From Lachnospiraceae bacterium (GTDB taxonomy: Bacteria > Bacillota > Clostridia > Lachnospirales > Lachnospiraceae): a stretch of DNA of 45,466 nucleotides. The stretch spans positions 1-45,466 of the forward strand of contig JAGAJL010000029.1 in NCBI GenBank assembly GCA_017626095.1. Direction: 5' to 3'. Below are positions 10,504 through 20,217 of the stretch, piece by piece (the first letter of the stretch is position 1; each line of letters begins with the position of its first letter). Under the pieces are notes generated by a model, which saw only the letters and a program-made list of their open reading frames with translations, did not search any database and had not been told where the DNA came from. The position numbers and the translations under genes are program-made.

Positions 10504-10532
10504 TTATCATACCGCGACCATACTCTGTTAGC
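10504..10532 (-). promoter_or_regulatory. Probable promoter of the small membrane protein-MBOAT-SGNH cluster
   Basis: On the minus strand TTGCTA (10527-10532), a 17-base spacer and TATGAT (10504-10509) give a reasonable sigma-A promoter about 90 bases before the start at 10415. Confidence 0.5.
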
Positions 10533-10565
10533 AAGTCAAAGAATACATAACTCAAATCCGAAAAA

Positions 10566-10617
10566 GGATAAAAAAAGAGAAAGATAACAGTTTAACCGTA
10601 CCTTTCTCTTTTCATCC
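10566..10617 (-). terminator. Intrinsic terminator of the sugar ABC transporter operon
   Basis: AAAGAGAAAG pairs with CTTTCTCTTT inside GGAT/ATCC ends, and the minus-strand copy runs into T-rich sequence. It lies about 46 bases after the stop of the last permease gene and upstream of the MBOAT cluster promoter. Confidence 0.75.
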
Positions 10618-10662
10618 TATGAGATAATTCAAAAAAATAAATTCAGCTTATATAATTATGCA

Positions 10663-11832
10663 TTATGCTTTGGTTTTGTCTTTGTTATTTAAAATTTCAA
10701 AAACAACTGCTGCCAAAAGTACGATACCCTTTACAACCTTCTGCCAGTTTGCATCAATACCCATCAAAGACATACCAAGGTTGATAACACCGATTAATGT
10801 TGCTCCGACAACCATGCCAAATACAGAACCGGAACCACCGTATGCAGATACACCACCGACTACGCAGGCTGAAATCGCATCCATTTCGTAGTTGGTTCCT
10901 GCGGTAGAGTTAGCAGCCTGAAATCTTGCGATTACAATATAAGAGCTGATAACCGTCAGAACTGCCATATTCAAATATGCCGTAAACATGATCTTCCTGG
11001 TATCAATACCTGACAATCTGGTTGCCTCCGCATTACCACCAATGGTATAGAAATAACGTCCCAATGTTGTCTTGGAAGTAATAAAGCTATATACCAGAAC
11101 GATAGCTGCCACCCAAACCAAAACAGTAGGAATACCACCTGCTTTTGCGAGTTTGTAAGCAAAAAGCATAATAACCGCAACCGAAAGAACGGATTTTACA
11201 ATCACAGCAGTCATCGAATCTGCCTCATAACCCTTTTTCAATTTGTTTGCTCTTGTCATGATATTGAGAACAACTACGATAATGCTTGCTATAATACCAA
11301 CTGTAATACAAACAACATTAATCTGACCAATCGGCGAACTGAAAATCTTTCCGGAAAAGGCATCCAAAAATCCGCTCGGGAAGGGAGCAATACTACCGGT
11401 AGAACTATTTGCACTCAACAGTGCGGTACCAAGACCACGGAAAGCAAGAAAACCTGCCAATGTTGCAATCCACGGCGGAACATTTAAATAGGCAATCAAA
11501 AAACCAAGAACACAACCGTATATGATACCAATTCCCATCATAAGTACGACTGCCAAAAATGGATTCATTCCTTTAACTACCATAAAGATACCGCCCATTG
11601 CTCCGATAAAGCAAACGAAGGAACCACAAGCCAAATCAATATTACCACCAGTTAACATACACATCAGCATACCTGTTGCCAATATATAAACATAAGCATT
11701 TTGTGTAATCAAAGCGTTGAAGTTTAATGCTTCAAACATCTGTCCATTTGTCATGATTGTGAAGAAAAGGAACACAAGAACAAGGACAATTAACATCGTA
11801 TTTTTTCTTAATACTGCTACTGCATTTTTCAT
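10663..11832 (-). CDS. Sugar ABC transporter permease 2 (MglC/XylH/GguB-like)
   Basis: This is a membrane subunit of a monosaccharide ABC importer of the BPD_transp_2 (ribose/galactose/xylose) type. The 389-residue protein has about ten hydrophobic segments. It has the family block GGNIDLACGSFVCFIGAMGG near 62-81, GGNAEATRLSGID in the ATPase-contact loop region, and GGVSAYGGSGSVFGMVVGA. It follows a homologous permease by 15 bases, and the two are clearly paralogous (matching GGN.-AT-LSGID and EMDAI.AC.VGG blocks). Transporters of this class normally use a homodimer of one permease, so the pair may form a heterodimer. It is the last gene of the operon. Confidence 0.93.
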   Translation of the reverse strand: MKNAVAVLRKNTMLIVLVLVFLFFTIMTNGQMFEALNFNALITQNAYVYILATGMLMCMLTGGNIDLACGSFVCFIGAMGGIFMVVKGMNPFLAVVLMMGIGIIYGCVLGFLIAYLNVPPWIATLAGFLAFRGLGTALLSANSSTGSIAPFPSGFLDAFSGKIFSSPIGQINVVCITVGIIASIIVVVLNIMTRANKLKKGYEADSMTAVIVKSVLSVAVIMLFAYKLAKAGGIPTVLVWVAAIVLVYSFITSKTTLGRYFYTIGGNAEATRLSGIDTRKIMFTAYLNMAVLTVISSYIVIARFQAANSTAGTNYEMDAISACVVGGVSAYGGSGSVFGMVVGATLIGVINLGMSLMGIDANWQKVVKGIVLLAAVVFEILNNKDKTKA

Positions 11833-11847
11833 GATTCATCCTCCTCC

Positions 11848-13014
11848 TTATTTCTTCTTCTTGGACATTACGTCAAAGATGATTGCGATCAACAATACAA
11901 GACCTTTTACTACCTTTTGATAGTTAGCTTCAACACCCATGATACTCATGCCCATGTTGATAACACCCATCAAAGTTGCACCGATTACAACACCGAAGAT
12001 ATTTCCTTCGCCGCCGTATGCAGATGCGCCACCTACGAAGCAGGCTGCAATGGCATCCATTTCATAGCCCTGACCGAATGTCGGCTGTGCGCCGCAAGCT
12101 CTTGCAACGGTCAGGATACCTGCCAGACCTGACATCAGTCCCATATTGATATAAGCAAAGAAGTATACTTTTCTGGGATCAATACCGGAAAGCTTTGTTG
12201 CCTTTTCATTACCACCAACTGCGTAAAGGTAACGTCCCATTCTTGTTTTAGAAGTAACATATCCGTAAGTTACTAAAACTAAAACAATCCAGATTAAAGA
12301 TGTCGGAATTCCTTTGTACTGTGCCAGTTCATAGAAAATCCAGATAACAACCGCACAGATAATAAACATTTTAATAATTTCTGTTGCCAACGGCGGAACT
12401 TCATAGTCTTTGGTTTTTGCACTGATTCTGTTTTTTAACACAAATGCCACATAAATAACAGCAATAATAATACCAACCAAAAGACAGGTAAGATTAAGAG
12501 AACCATTTCCGAATAAGTCAGGTACATAACAATCGGCTCCACCTCCAAATACATTCAAAAATGTGGTATTACTGATACCAACTGTCAAGCCCTGTAATAC
12601 AACATTTGACAAGCCTCTGAACGCATACATACCGGCCAATGTCGCAATGAATGGCGGCACCTTGATATAGGCAATCCAAAAGCCCTGCCAAACACCAACT
12701 AAAAGTCCTCCGACCAACATCACAATGACTGCAACCCAGACATTGACATTGTTTGCCATAATAACAGCACCGATACCACCGATAAAGCAGACAACGGATC
12801 CACACGCCAAATCGATATTACCACCGGTCAAAATACATAACAGCATACCTGCAGCTAATACGAATACATATGCATTCTGGGAAATCAAGTTATTAATATT
12901 CTGCGGATACAAAATTTTGCCGCCCGTTTTCCAATAGAAGAAAGCTACTACTAAAACAAGGGCAATTACCATTGTGTATTTTTTTAGAATATCTGTAATT
13001 TTTATTCCACTCAT
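11848..13014 (-). CDS. Sugar ABC transporter permease 1 (MglC/XylH/GguB-like)
   Basis: The 388-residue polytopic permease has the same family blocks as its downstream neighbour: GGNIDLACGSVVCFIGGIGA, GGNEKATKLSGIDPRKVYF and GGASAYGGEGNIFGVVIGA. It starts two bases after the ATPase gene stop, so translation is probably coupled. Paired with the downstream permease, it should form the translocation channel for a monosaccharide. The substrate cannot be fixed. The adjoining binding protein resembles ChvE/XylF-type proteins that bind xylose, galactose, glucose or arabinose. Confidence 0.93.
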   Translation of the reverse strand: MSGIKITDILKKYTMVIALVLVVAFFYWKTGGKILYPQNINNLISQNAYVFVLAAGMLLCILTGGNIDLACGSVVCFIGGIGAVIMANNVNVWVAVIVMLVGGLLVGVWQGFWIAYIKVPPFIATLAGMYAFRGLSNVVLQGLTVGISNTTFLNVFGGGADCYVPDLFGNGSLNLTCLLVGIIIAVIYVAFVLKNRISAKTKDYEVPPLATEIIKMFIICAVVIWIFYELAQYKGIPTSLIWIVLVLVTYGYVTSKTRMGRYLYAVGGNEKATKLSGIDPRKVYFFAYINMGLMSGLAGILTVARACGAQPTFGQGYEMDAIAACFVGGASAYGGEGNIFGVVIGATLMGVINMGMSIMGVEANYQKVVKGLVLLIAIIFDVMSKKKK

Positions 13015-13016
13015 TT

Positions 13017-14555
13017 CTATTCGCTCCTTCCTGATTGTAAAATGCTTGCCATGATATTAACCTGAGTTGCCTCACTGGCATCCATTTCACCAACAATTTT
13101 TGCTTCATTCATGATATAGATACGATCACTCATACCGATAACTTCCGGCAATTCGGAGGAAATCATGATTACTGATTTTCCTGCCGCTACCAAATCATTA
13201 ATGATACAGTAGATTTCATATTTGGCACCTACGTCAATACCTCTTGTGGGTTCATCCAAAATCAAGACATCCGGATCTGTAAACATCCATTTTGCTAGCA
13301 ATACCTTCTGCTGGTTACCACCGGATAAGTTTCCGACATTCTGTTCAACGGAAGGAGTTTTGGTCTTTAATTTATCTTTATATTCCACAGCCACCTGATA
13401 TTCTTTATCAATATCAATGACATTGCGGTTGCTGACTCCTGCCATATTGGCAAGAGAAGTATTGACACGAATTGGATTGGATAAAACCAGACCGTTGCCT
13501 TTTCTATCCTCTGTAACATAGGCAAGTTTTGCGTTAATTGCCTGTCGAGGATTTTTCAATACAACTTCCTTACCATTAATTGTCAGAGTGCCTGAGATAT
13601 TGGTTCCATAGGAACGTCCAAAAATACTCATTGCAAGCTCGGTACGACCTGCTCCCATCAATCCGTAGATACCGACAACTTCACCTTTTCTGACATTCAT
13701 ATGTACGTTATCCACAACAATTCGTTCGGGATATAACGGATGATGCACCGTCCAATTCTTTACTTCCATATTGATGTCACCGATTTTTACATCGTGACGT
13801 TTCGGGAAACGATCGGTAATCTCACGGCCAACCATTCCTTTGATAATACGGTCTTCATTGATTTCCATTTCATGACAGTTCATGGTTTCAATCGTAGAAC
13901 CGTCCCGGACAACCGTAATCTTATCTGCTACATATACAACCTCATTTAATTTATGAGTGATAATAATCATCGTCATGCCCTGTTTTTTAAACTCTAACAT
14001 CAAATCCAACAGAGCTTTGGAATCTGTTTCATTTAAAGATGATGTAGGCTCATCCAAAATCAACAGCTTGGCATTTTTGGCAAGCGCTTTGGCAATTTCC
14101 ACAAGCTGTTGCTTACCGGTACCAATCTCCTTTATGAGTGTACGTGAAGATTCGGACAAACCAACCATTTTCAGATATTTGTCAGCTTCACCATAGGTTT
14201 CGTTCCAGTTAATCGCATTTTTTCTTCCTCTTTCGTTACCGAGGAACATATTTTCACCGATGGACATCTGTGGAACAAGAGCTAATTCCTGATGAATAAT
14301 GACAATTCCTTTTCCTTCCGAATCTTTAATGTTATGGAACTGGCAGACTTCTCCGTTGTAGATAATATCGCCATCATAACTTCCATAAGGATAAATACCA
14401 CTCAGTACATTCATGAGCGTAGATTTACCCGCACCATTTTCTCCAACCAGTGCGTGGATTTCTCCCTCTTCAACCTGCAAATTTACATTGTCTAAAGCTT
14501 TAACACCGGGGAAGGTTTTGGTAATGTTTTTCATTTCAAGTAATATATTTGCCAA
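13017..14555 (-). CDS. Sugar ABC transporter ATP-binding protein, two nucleotide-binding domains
   Basis: This is the energising subunit of the monosaccharide importer (MglA/XylG/GguA type). The 512-residue protein fuses two ABC domains. The first has Walker [10 protein letters not shown] (38-46) and Walker [13 protein letters not shown], with a degenerate signature (EIGTGKQQ). The second has a degenerate Walker A ([10 protein letters not shown]), a full signature [16 protein letters not shown], and [15 protein letters not shown]. This asymmetry is normal for the group. The gene lies between the binding-protein gene and two permeases. The hairpin upstream (14618-14639) probably lowers its expression relative to the binding protein. 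Confidence 0.96.
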   Translation of the reverse strand: MANILLEMKNITKTFPGVKALDNVNLQVEEGEIHALVGENGAGKSTLMNVLSGIYPYGSYDGDIIYNGEVCQFHNIKDSEGKGIVIIHQELALVPQMSIGENMFLGNERGRKNAINWNETYGEADKYLKMVGLSESSRTLIKEIGTGKQQLVEIAKALAKNAKLLILDEPTSSLNETDSKALLDLMLEFKKQGMTMIIITHKLNEVVYVADKITVVRDGSTIETMNCHEMEINEDRIIKGMVGREITDRFPKRHDVKIGDINMEVKNWTVHHPLYPERIVVDNVHMNVRKGEVVGIYGLMGAGRTELAMSIFGRSYGTNISGTLTINGKEVVLKNPRQAINAKLAYVTEDRKGNGLVLSNPIRVNTSLANMAGVSNRNVIDIDKEYQVAVEYKDKLKTKTPSVEQNVGNLSGGNQQKVLLAKWMFTDPDVLILDEPTRGIDVGAKYEIYCIINDLVAAGKSVIMISSELPEVIGMSDRIYIMNEAKIVGEMDASEATQVNIMASILQSGRSE

Positions 14556-14617
14556 ACTTATCCCTCCAATTCAAAGAATCTTCTCATAGTCTCTTTTTAT
14601 ATATTTACTAGAATAAA

Positions 14618-14639
14618 CAGGCGGGTTATTACCCGCCTG
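14618..14639 (-). terminator. Intercistronic hairpin between binding-protein and ATPase genes
   Basis: A perfect 9-bp GC-rich stem (CAGGCGGGT / ACCCGCCTG) with a four-base loop is followed on the minus strand by a modest T-rich run. It lies about 30 bases after the binding-protein stop. Such hairpins in sugar ABC operons let the binding protein be made in excess, by partial termination or by protecting the upstream mRNA. Confidence 0.75.
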
Positions 14640-14670
14640 CTATAAACATTTTGAATATCAAACTTTGATA

Positions 14671-15759
14671 TTACTTTAACTGATCTTCTGTGTAGTATCC
14701 GGAGTCAATTAATAATTCTTTGTAGTTGTTTACATCTGCGAATACAGGCTGGCAAAGGTATGAAGGAATAACTCCTGTACCATTGTCATATGTTGTTGTA
14801 TCGTTAACATCAACTTCTTCGCCTTTTAAGATCTGACCTACCATCTTAACTACCTGGCTTGCAAGTGTACGAGTATCTTTAAATACTGACATAGACTGTT
14901 TTCCGGCAATCATGTTCTTTGTATTTTCAATATCGCAGTCCTGACCGGTAATAATCGGGTAATTTCCGTTGTAGTTTGCTGCTAAAGCATTTTCTACACC
15001 AAGCGCAGTAGAGTCATTTGAGCACAACCAAACATCTACGTTTGTACCATCTGAATAATATGAAGATAAGATATCCTCTGCTCTTTTCTGAGATACTTCT
15101 GTTGCCCATGTAGGAGTTGCGCACTCATCAAATGTCTGCTGACCTGAAACAACGTTTAATTTGCCTGATTCGATGTAAGGTTTTAATACATCATAAGCAC
15201 CATTGAAGAAGTAACCTGCATTGTTATCACCGGGGTCACCAGCTGTGATTTCAAGATTGAAAGGACCTGCTGCATTGTCAAGATCCAATGTATCTACTAC
15301 GTACTGGCCCTGAACGGTACCTACCATGTAGTTATCGAATGTTGCGTAATAAGAAACTGCATCTGAGTTCATTAATAAACGGTCATATGCAATTACAGGG
15401 ATATTGGCATCTTTAGCCATATCAAGAGCTTCACCAAGAGATGAGCCTTCGATTGCTGCGATAACTAATACATCTGCACCGCTTGAAATCATATTTTCAA
15501 TCTGTGAAACCTGTGTCTGAACATCGTTAGAAGCATACTGAAGGTCAACTTCGTAACCTGCTGCTTTTAACTCAGCTTCCATGTTAGAACCATCCTGATT
15601 CCATCTCTGTAAATCTTTTGTAGGCATTGATACACCGACTTTTGTGCCGCCTGCTGATGCTCCCTCACTTGAAGTTGTTCCAGCGTCTGAACCACATCCA
15701 ACTAATAAAGATGCAACTACAGCAACGCTCAATACTGCGCTAAGTAATTTCTTTTTCAT
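14671..15759 (-). CDS. Sugar-binding lipoprotein of the ABC transporter (ChvE-like)
   Basis: This extracytoplasmic receptor delivers a monosaccharide to the adjacent permease/ATPase. I chose the ATG at 15759 because GGGAGG lies nine bases before it and MKKKLLSAVLSVAVVASLL forms a signal peptide. The lipobox LVGC gives a lipidated Cys at 22. The mature 340-residue part is a type I periplasmic-binding fold. It has GVSMPTKDLQRWNQDG, IPVIAYDRLL and GQDCDIENTKNMI, which are close to ChvE and XylF patterns. It leads the transporter operon. A candidate operator lies upstream. Ligand is unknown; xylose, glucose, galactose or arabinose are the usual choices. Confidence 0.94.
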   Translation of the reverse strand: MKKKLLSAVLSVAVVASLLVGCGSDAGTTSSEGASAGGTKVGVSMPTKDLQRWNQDGSNMEAELKAAGYEVDLQYASNDVQTQVSQIENMISSGADVLVIAAIEGSSLGEALDMAKDANIPVIAYDRLLMNSDAVSYYATFDNYMVGTVQGQYVVDTLDLDNAAGPFNLEITAGDPGDNNAGYFFNGAYDVLKPYIESGKLNVVSGQQTFDECATPTWATEVSQKRAEDILSSYYSDGTNVDVWLCSNDSTALGVENALAANYNGNYPIITGQDCDIENTKNMIAGKQSMSVFKDTRTLASQVVKMVGQILKGEEVDVNDTTTYDNGTGVIPSYLCQPVFADVNNYKELLIDSGYYTEDQLK

Positions 15760-15833
15760 TTCTGAAATTCCTCCCTTTTTAAATATATACTTTTCAACCA
15801 AAGGAAACGATCTGCTTCCTTGTTACATTTATC

Positions 15834-15961
15834 AATATAGCACAAGGCAAATAGTAAATGTTTGCGAATTTCTGTAAATTTTTATGAGCGTGCACGAGCA
15901 AAAAGAGCGTGTCTAGCATTTTCTTGTCTGTTTCCTGTTTAAAAAGACAATTTTTTGCTAG
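15834..15961 (-). promoter_or_regulatory. Candidate activator site and promoter upstream of the sugar-binding lipoprotein
   Basis: In the 295-base gap before the transporter operon, two 17-base half-sites face each other (15913-15929 and 15945-15961). Each combines CTAGCA with TTGTCT at the same spacing (CTAGCA-N5-TTGTCT and its reverse complement), with 15 bases between. A TATATT box (15834-15839) has no good -35, as expected for an activated promoter. The half-sites would lie roughly 90-130 bases upstream of the start of transcription. YesN (17118-18716) is the obvious candidate binder. This is inference from pattern and context. Confidence 0.4.
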
Positions 15962-16054
15962 CATATGCCCTTCCTTGTAATCCTGCATCCCGTATCTCTA
16001 TATTGTGCTGCGGAAATATAACCTACTATATTTTGTCCATATATACTTCCGTCT

Positions 16055-17125
16055 TTATTGAGTATTTCCTACATTTAAATAAACATCCTCCCGCAAATGG
16101 AAGCCACTGTCAATGATGATCCTGTCCATGTTGGATGCATTTACAGCAACCGGCTCAAAGACAATTCCGGGAACAACATATTTTCCATCGGCCATGTAGA
16201 CATTGATTTTCTTCGGTGTTTTCCCTGCAATCAATTCCATGGTGCATTCCGCAGCGGTCTTTGCCTGTATTTCGACAGGCTTATATACGGTCATGAGCTG
16301 CGTTCCTTCTACTATGCGCTGGCAGGCTTCTAATTCCGCATCCTGTCCGGTAACGAGAATTTCTCCGGCTTTTCTCTTTTCTGCCAGTACACGGACCGTA
16401 TGTGCAGCCAGACTGTCATTGCCACACATAATGGCATCAATTTCATCCAAAATATCGGCATGCTCATATATATAATCGGATGCATATTCCGGCTTCCAGT
16501 TATCTGCATGCATCACATCTACAATCTCATTATTGTTTTCCTGCATGACTTTTGTAAATCCGGCATTTACCATGGAAACGTTATTGTCAGTCGTGGGACC
16601 GCCAAGGATCAAAACCTTTCCGTCCTTTACACCGGCTTTTACCAGTTCTTCTCCCATCATGCGGCCAACCGCTTCGTTGTCAAAAGAAATATATAAATCC
16701 ACATTTGCATTGTAAATCATACGGTCATAAGCAATGACGACAATGCCTTCATCTTTTGCCTTTTTCACAACCTCTGATAAACCATCCGAATCAACTCCCA
16801 CAATCAGAATGGCATCCATTTTTTTATCAATCAGGTACTCAATCTGGGCAATTTGCTGATTCACATCGCCGTTGGCATTTTGTACATTGACCTCCGCACC
16901 CAGTTCCTTTGCTGTTGTCACAAAAATATCCCGGTCTCTTTCCCAACGCTCAATCAGAAAAGAATCAAAACTAAAACCGATCTGAATTTTATCTTCCTGT
17001 TCTTCTTCTACCTCTTCCGTTTCCGGTTGCTTTTCACAGCCGGAAAGCAGACATATCATGATAACTGTTATGATAATACAAAAAATCCTTTTAATAAGAT
17101 TTCTACTTATTTTGGTTTTAACCAT
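16055..17125 (-). CDS. Second sugar-binding lipoprotein, linked to the two-component genes
   Basis: The 356-residue protein has a basic head, a hydrophobic signal and the lipobox LLSGC, then an acidic linker (ETEEVEEEQEDK). A type I sugar-binding fold follows, with FSFDSFLIERWERDRD, VVIAYDRMI and GQDAELEACQRIVEG. It resembles XylF/ChvE proteins and is paralogous to the transporter's own receptor (14671-15759). Its ATG overlaps the end of the response regulator by eight bases, so it is translated with the signalling genes rather than with the transporter. It could be an extra receptor for the permease or a ligand donor to the membrane sensor. Either role is inference. Confidence 0.9.
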   Translation of the reverse strand: MVKTKISRNLIKRIFCIIITVIMICLLSGCEKQPETEEVEEEQEDKIQIGFSFDSFLIERWERDRDIFVTTAKELGAEVNVQNANGDVNQQIAQIEYLIDKKMDAILIVGVDSDGLSEVVKKAKDEGIVVIAYDRMIYNANVDLYISFDNEAVGRMMGEELVKAGVKDGKVLILGGPTTDNNVSMVNAGFTKVMQENNNEIVDVMHADNWKPEYASDYIYEHADILDEIDAIMCGNDSLAAHTVRVLAEKRKAGEILVTGQDAELEACQRIVEGTQLMTVYKPVEIQAKTAAECTMELIAGKTPKKINVYMADGKYVVPGIVFEPVAVNASNMDRIIIDSGFHLREDVYLNVGNTQ

Positions 17126-18716
17126 TCTGGCTCTCCTTATACTCTGTCGGTGTCAATCCGACATTCTTTTTAAATGTCCGGCTGAAATAGTTAGGATCGG
17201 CATATCCTACCTGCGCACAGATTTCTTTCATGGATAAACCCGACCCGGACAATAATTCTTTGGCTTTTTCCATACGGATGGAAGTCAGAAATTCGATAAA
17301 GTTTTCCCCAGTTTCTTCTTTAAATATTTTGCTGAAATAATAGGGACTGATATCAACAGCTCTGGATACATCGTCAAGAGAAATTTCTTTTTGGAAATTT
17401 GCCTGAATATATGCTTTTGCCTGATTGATAATGCCTCCGGACTGCATTTCCATATTGTTTGCCACTTCCCGTACTGCCTGCCCCATTTTATCAATAAACC
17501 ACCCCCGTAGCATTTCCGAATCTGTCATTTCCATAATCGTAGGAAGATAATCCTGTCTCGACCGGAAGCGATAGGTTCTGCCGGTGGCATTGTAGCTGAT
17601 GGTCTCCGCTCTCAACACAAATTCCAACACTTTCAGTTTGATATCATAATCACAATCACCGTAATTTTCAATCATCCAGTCAAAATAACGGTTAACCGCA
17701 GTATGTTGTCTGTCCACATTACCTTTTCTGGTTTCCTCAAAGATTTCATGCTCCGTTTCAACCGGATAGTTTTCCTCATAATCACAAGTAATTGGGATAT
17801 CATCCACATGTGCCACGCTGCCATCTGTCTGAATCAGGGCACGCAGTGCTTCATTATAAGACTTCATGGAATCCCGAAGCTTTCCGATGGAGCCAAAACC
17901 CATGCGGAACGAAACATCGGTTCGTTTCCGCAGTTTCCGCACCAGTTCTCTGGCTTTATCGATCAGTTTAATACGCTCATTATAATCCAAGGTCGCTTTT
18001 TCGGATGGTATCAGGACAGCAATTTTATTTGCCATAACAGAGCCGATAATACATGGAAAATATCCTTTTACAATTTCACGCACCTCATGATAATGATTCT
18101 GAACACGTACGGATGTGCCTATGACGTTGGTCATATGATTGCCTTCCTGATTTTCACCAAAAACCAAAGCTCCCATATAACAATAATCCGCTTTTAATTC
18201 CAACAAGGCTTTAAAATTTTCAACATCTTCTTCAAAGTATTCCTGAAACAGAAGATTATAAATCAGACCATTTTCGATAATGGGAACGACGGTCTCCATC
18301 TTTTCCCGGATCATCAGTTCCTCACTTCTTTTTTCACGGTCCTTATCAATCATGGACATGGCCCGCTTTAAAACATCGATGATTTTACTCTTTTCCACCG
18401 GTTTATTGAGATATTCCAAAACCCCGAGATTAATCGCTTCTTTTGCATAATCAAATTTATCATATGCACTCATAACAACAAAAATGGTATTGGAATTATT
18501 GCGCCTGATTTCCTTCATAGCTTCAATTCCGTTAATCCCGGGCATCTGAATATCCATAAATGCAATATCCGGTCTGAAATGTTCAGCAAGCTCAATCACA
18601 TTTCTTCCGGTTTTTGCCGATTCAATCTGGCATGTATCCCCAAATTCTTTTTCTATGATAAAACGAAGTGAATCTATAACAATTCCTTCATCATCCGCCA
18701 ACATAATCTTATACAT
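17118..18716 (-). CDS. YesN-like response regulator with AraC-type DNA-binding domain
   Basis: This cytosolic regulator is phosphorylated by the adjacent kinase and likely activates the sugar transporter genes. The 532-residue protein has an N-terminal receiver with acidic pocket ADDE (7-10), phospho-acceptor D55 (FMDIQMPG) and conserved Lys in YLNKPVE. A ~250-residue middle region follows. The C-terminus is a double helix-turn-helix AraC domain (EISLDDVSRAVDISPYYFSK and EICAQVGYADPNYFSRTFKK). It overlaps the kinase gene by eight bases and the next lipoprotein gene by eight, so synthesis is tightly coupled. AAGGAGG precedes the ATG. Confidence 0.95.
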   Translation of the reverse strand: MYKIMLADDEGIVIDSLRFIIEKEFGDTCQIESAKTGRNVIELAEHFRPDIAFMDIQMPGINGIEAMKEIRRNNSNTIFVVMSAYDKFDYAKEAINLGVLEYLNKPVEKSKIIDVLKRAMSMIDKDREKRSEELMIREKMETVVPIIENGLIYNLLFQEYFEEDVENFKALLELKADYCYMGALVFGENQEGNHMTNVIGTSVRVQNHYHEVREIVKGYFPCIIGSVMANKIAVLIPSEKATLDYNERIKLIDKARELVRKLRKRTDVSFRMGFGSIGKLRDSMKSYNEALRALIQTDGSVAHVDDIPITCDYEENYPVETEHEIFEETRKGNVDRQHTAVNRYFDWMIENYGDCDYDIKLKVLEFVLRAETISYNATGRTYRFRSRQDYLPTIMEMTDSEMLRGWFIDKMGQAVREVANNMEMQSGGIINQAKAYIQANFQKEISLDDVSRAVDISPYYFSKIFKEETGENFIEFLTSIRMEKAKELLSGSGLSMKEICAQVGYADPNYFSRTFKKNVGLTPTEYKESQNG

Positions 18717-20217
18717 GGCTCTCCTCCTTTTCTTTCGGAATGGGAATGGAAATAATCACACGCGTTCCCTGATTTTTTCCCAGCGAAACGATCTCAAATA
18801 TATCATCTCTGTCATAAAAAAGCCGTAATCTGCTGATTACATTCTGTAATCCGATTCCGTTGGAATTTTCATCCAGATGGTTTTCAAAAGACTGATCCGA
18901 CATAATCTTTTCAATCGTTTCTTTTGAAATGCCGATCCCATTATCTTCCATCACCAGACGGGCAACACCTGCTTCCGTATCTTCGTATAATTCCACACGA
19001 ATGACACCTTGCCACGAAATCCCTCTGATCCCGTAATTGACACTGTTTTCAATTACAGGCTGCAAAATCATACTTGGAATCATCAGGCCGGTCAGTTTTT
19101 CATCAATATCTTTTTCATACTGAATCTCACCGGAAAACCGTACGTTTAAAATATAAATATAGGTATCTATCAATTCCAGTTCTTCCTTTAAAGAAACCGT
19201 ATCATGATCTTTTTTAATATTATATCGGAAAAACTGAGCCACATTCTGGACATATTCATAGGTTTTGTCCGCAGCTTCCATCATAGCAAGCTGGGCACCG
19301 GCATTTAATGTATTAAATAAGAAATGGGGATTAATCTGGGCCTGTAAGTATTTCAACTGCGCATCTTTTAAATGCGTTTCCATTTTTAATTCTTTTTCTT
19401 TTAATGCACGCTCATTGTCCATACTGGTACGAAGCCTACTGATGTAATTCCGGATACTGACAATCATCTGGTTAAAAGCATTACTTACGACTCCGATTTC
19501 ATCTTTGGAAGAAACCTCCAGCATATCGACATCCAGATTGCCGGCAGCAACTTCATCGGCCACTTGTGACAGTGCCGTCAACGGTCTGGTAATATCACGA
19601 ATTACCATTAAAACCAAAAAAACATTTGCGAAAGCGACGAAGATAAAAACAATCATGTTGACAACTTCCACATAGCGAAGCGCCTTCGACAAAGCCGTAT
19701 AATTCGTCGTATTATATTTAAACTGAGACATATTGAGGCTTCCGATATAGGACTTTAAGTATGCATAAATCGTAGCCGCTTCTTCATTATAGTATCTGTA
19801 TTTTTCAACATTTCTTCCGCGCTTCGCCTCAATGGCCAGCTCCGTGTAACTAAGATATTCTTCCGACATATTACGGATGTTTCTCTCCATACGCTGCACT
19901 TCACTACCTGTAACCTGATCCGATAAATTTTCCAGATGTGCGCTATATTCCTGATAAGATTTATAATAAGCATCCATCGAATCGGTCGTTTTGGTATTCA
20001 GATAACTGTTCATGTCACTTTGAACCTGATCCAGTAAATCGGAAAGTTGATTCAGATTAATATTACTGGTATAAATCTGATCCAGACGGTGCATCATGAC
20101 ATTGATATTGATATACATAAACAAATTGACTGCAAGCACCAGCAAGGTCGTTAAAAAATAGACTCCGACCAGTTTTTTCTGAATGGAAAGATTGTTGACT
20201 TTATCCCGAATTTTCAT
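18709..20217 (-). CDS. YesM/LytS-like sensor histidine kinase
   Basis: This is the membrane kinase partner of the downstream YesN-like regulator. Its 502 residues comprise a membrane segment (15-37), an extracellular helical region (about 40-183), a second membrane segment (185-207) and HAMP (208-262). The His_kinase-type dimerisation block has H298 in QINPHFLFN. The ATPase domain shows ILQPVIENSVNYG, DNGIGIS and GIGLQNVISRLRLFY. I start at the ATG at 20217: GGAAGGAG lies seven bases before it, and it shares a base with the previous stop (TGATG). Its extracellular part has no sugar pocket of its own, fitting a sensor that reads a partner binding protein. Confidence 0.94.
   Translation of the reverse strand: MKIRDKVNNLSIQKKLVGVYFLTTLLVLAVNLFMYININVMMHRLDQIYTSNINLNQLSDLLDQVQSDMNSYLNTKTTDSMDAYYKSYQEYSAHLENLSDQVTGSEVQRMERNIRNMSEEYLSYTELAIEAKRGRNVEKYRYYNEEAATIYAYLKSYIGSLNMSQFKYNTTNYTALSKALRYVEVVNMIVFIFVAFANVFLVLMVIRDITRPLTALSQVADEVAAGNLDVDMLEVSSKDEIGVVSNAFNQMIVSIRNYISRLRTSMDNERALKEKELKMETHLKDAQLKYLQAQINPHFLFNTLNAGAQLAMMEAADKTYEYVQNVAQFFRYNIKKDHDTVSLKEELELIDTYIYILNVRFSGEIQYEKDIDEKLTGLMIPSMILQPVIENSVNYGIRGISWQGVIRVELYEDTEAGVARLVMEDNGIGISKETIEKIMSDQSFENHLDENSNGIGLQNVISRLRLFYDRDDIFEIVSLGKNQGTRVIISIPIPKEKEESHV

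Noticed and set aside
15794-15988. 64-codon minus-strand frame upstream of the sugar-binding lipoprotein, with a purine-rich site before an internal ATG
   Set aside because: It overlaps the likely promoter and the inverted-repeat site and resembles no leader peptide. Treated as non-coding.
17703-18197. 164-codon antisense frame within the YesN-like regulator gene
   Set aside because: Complement of a well-supported gene with no recognisable domain or ribosome-binding site.
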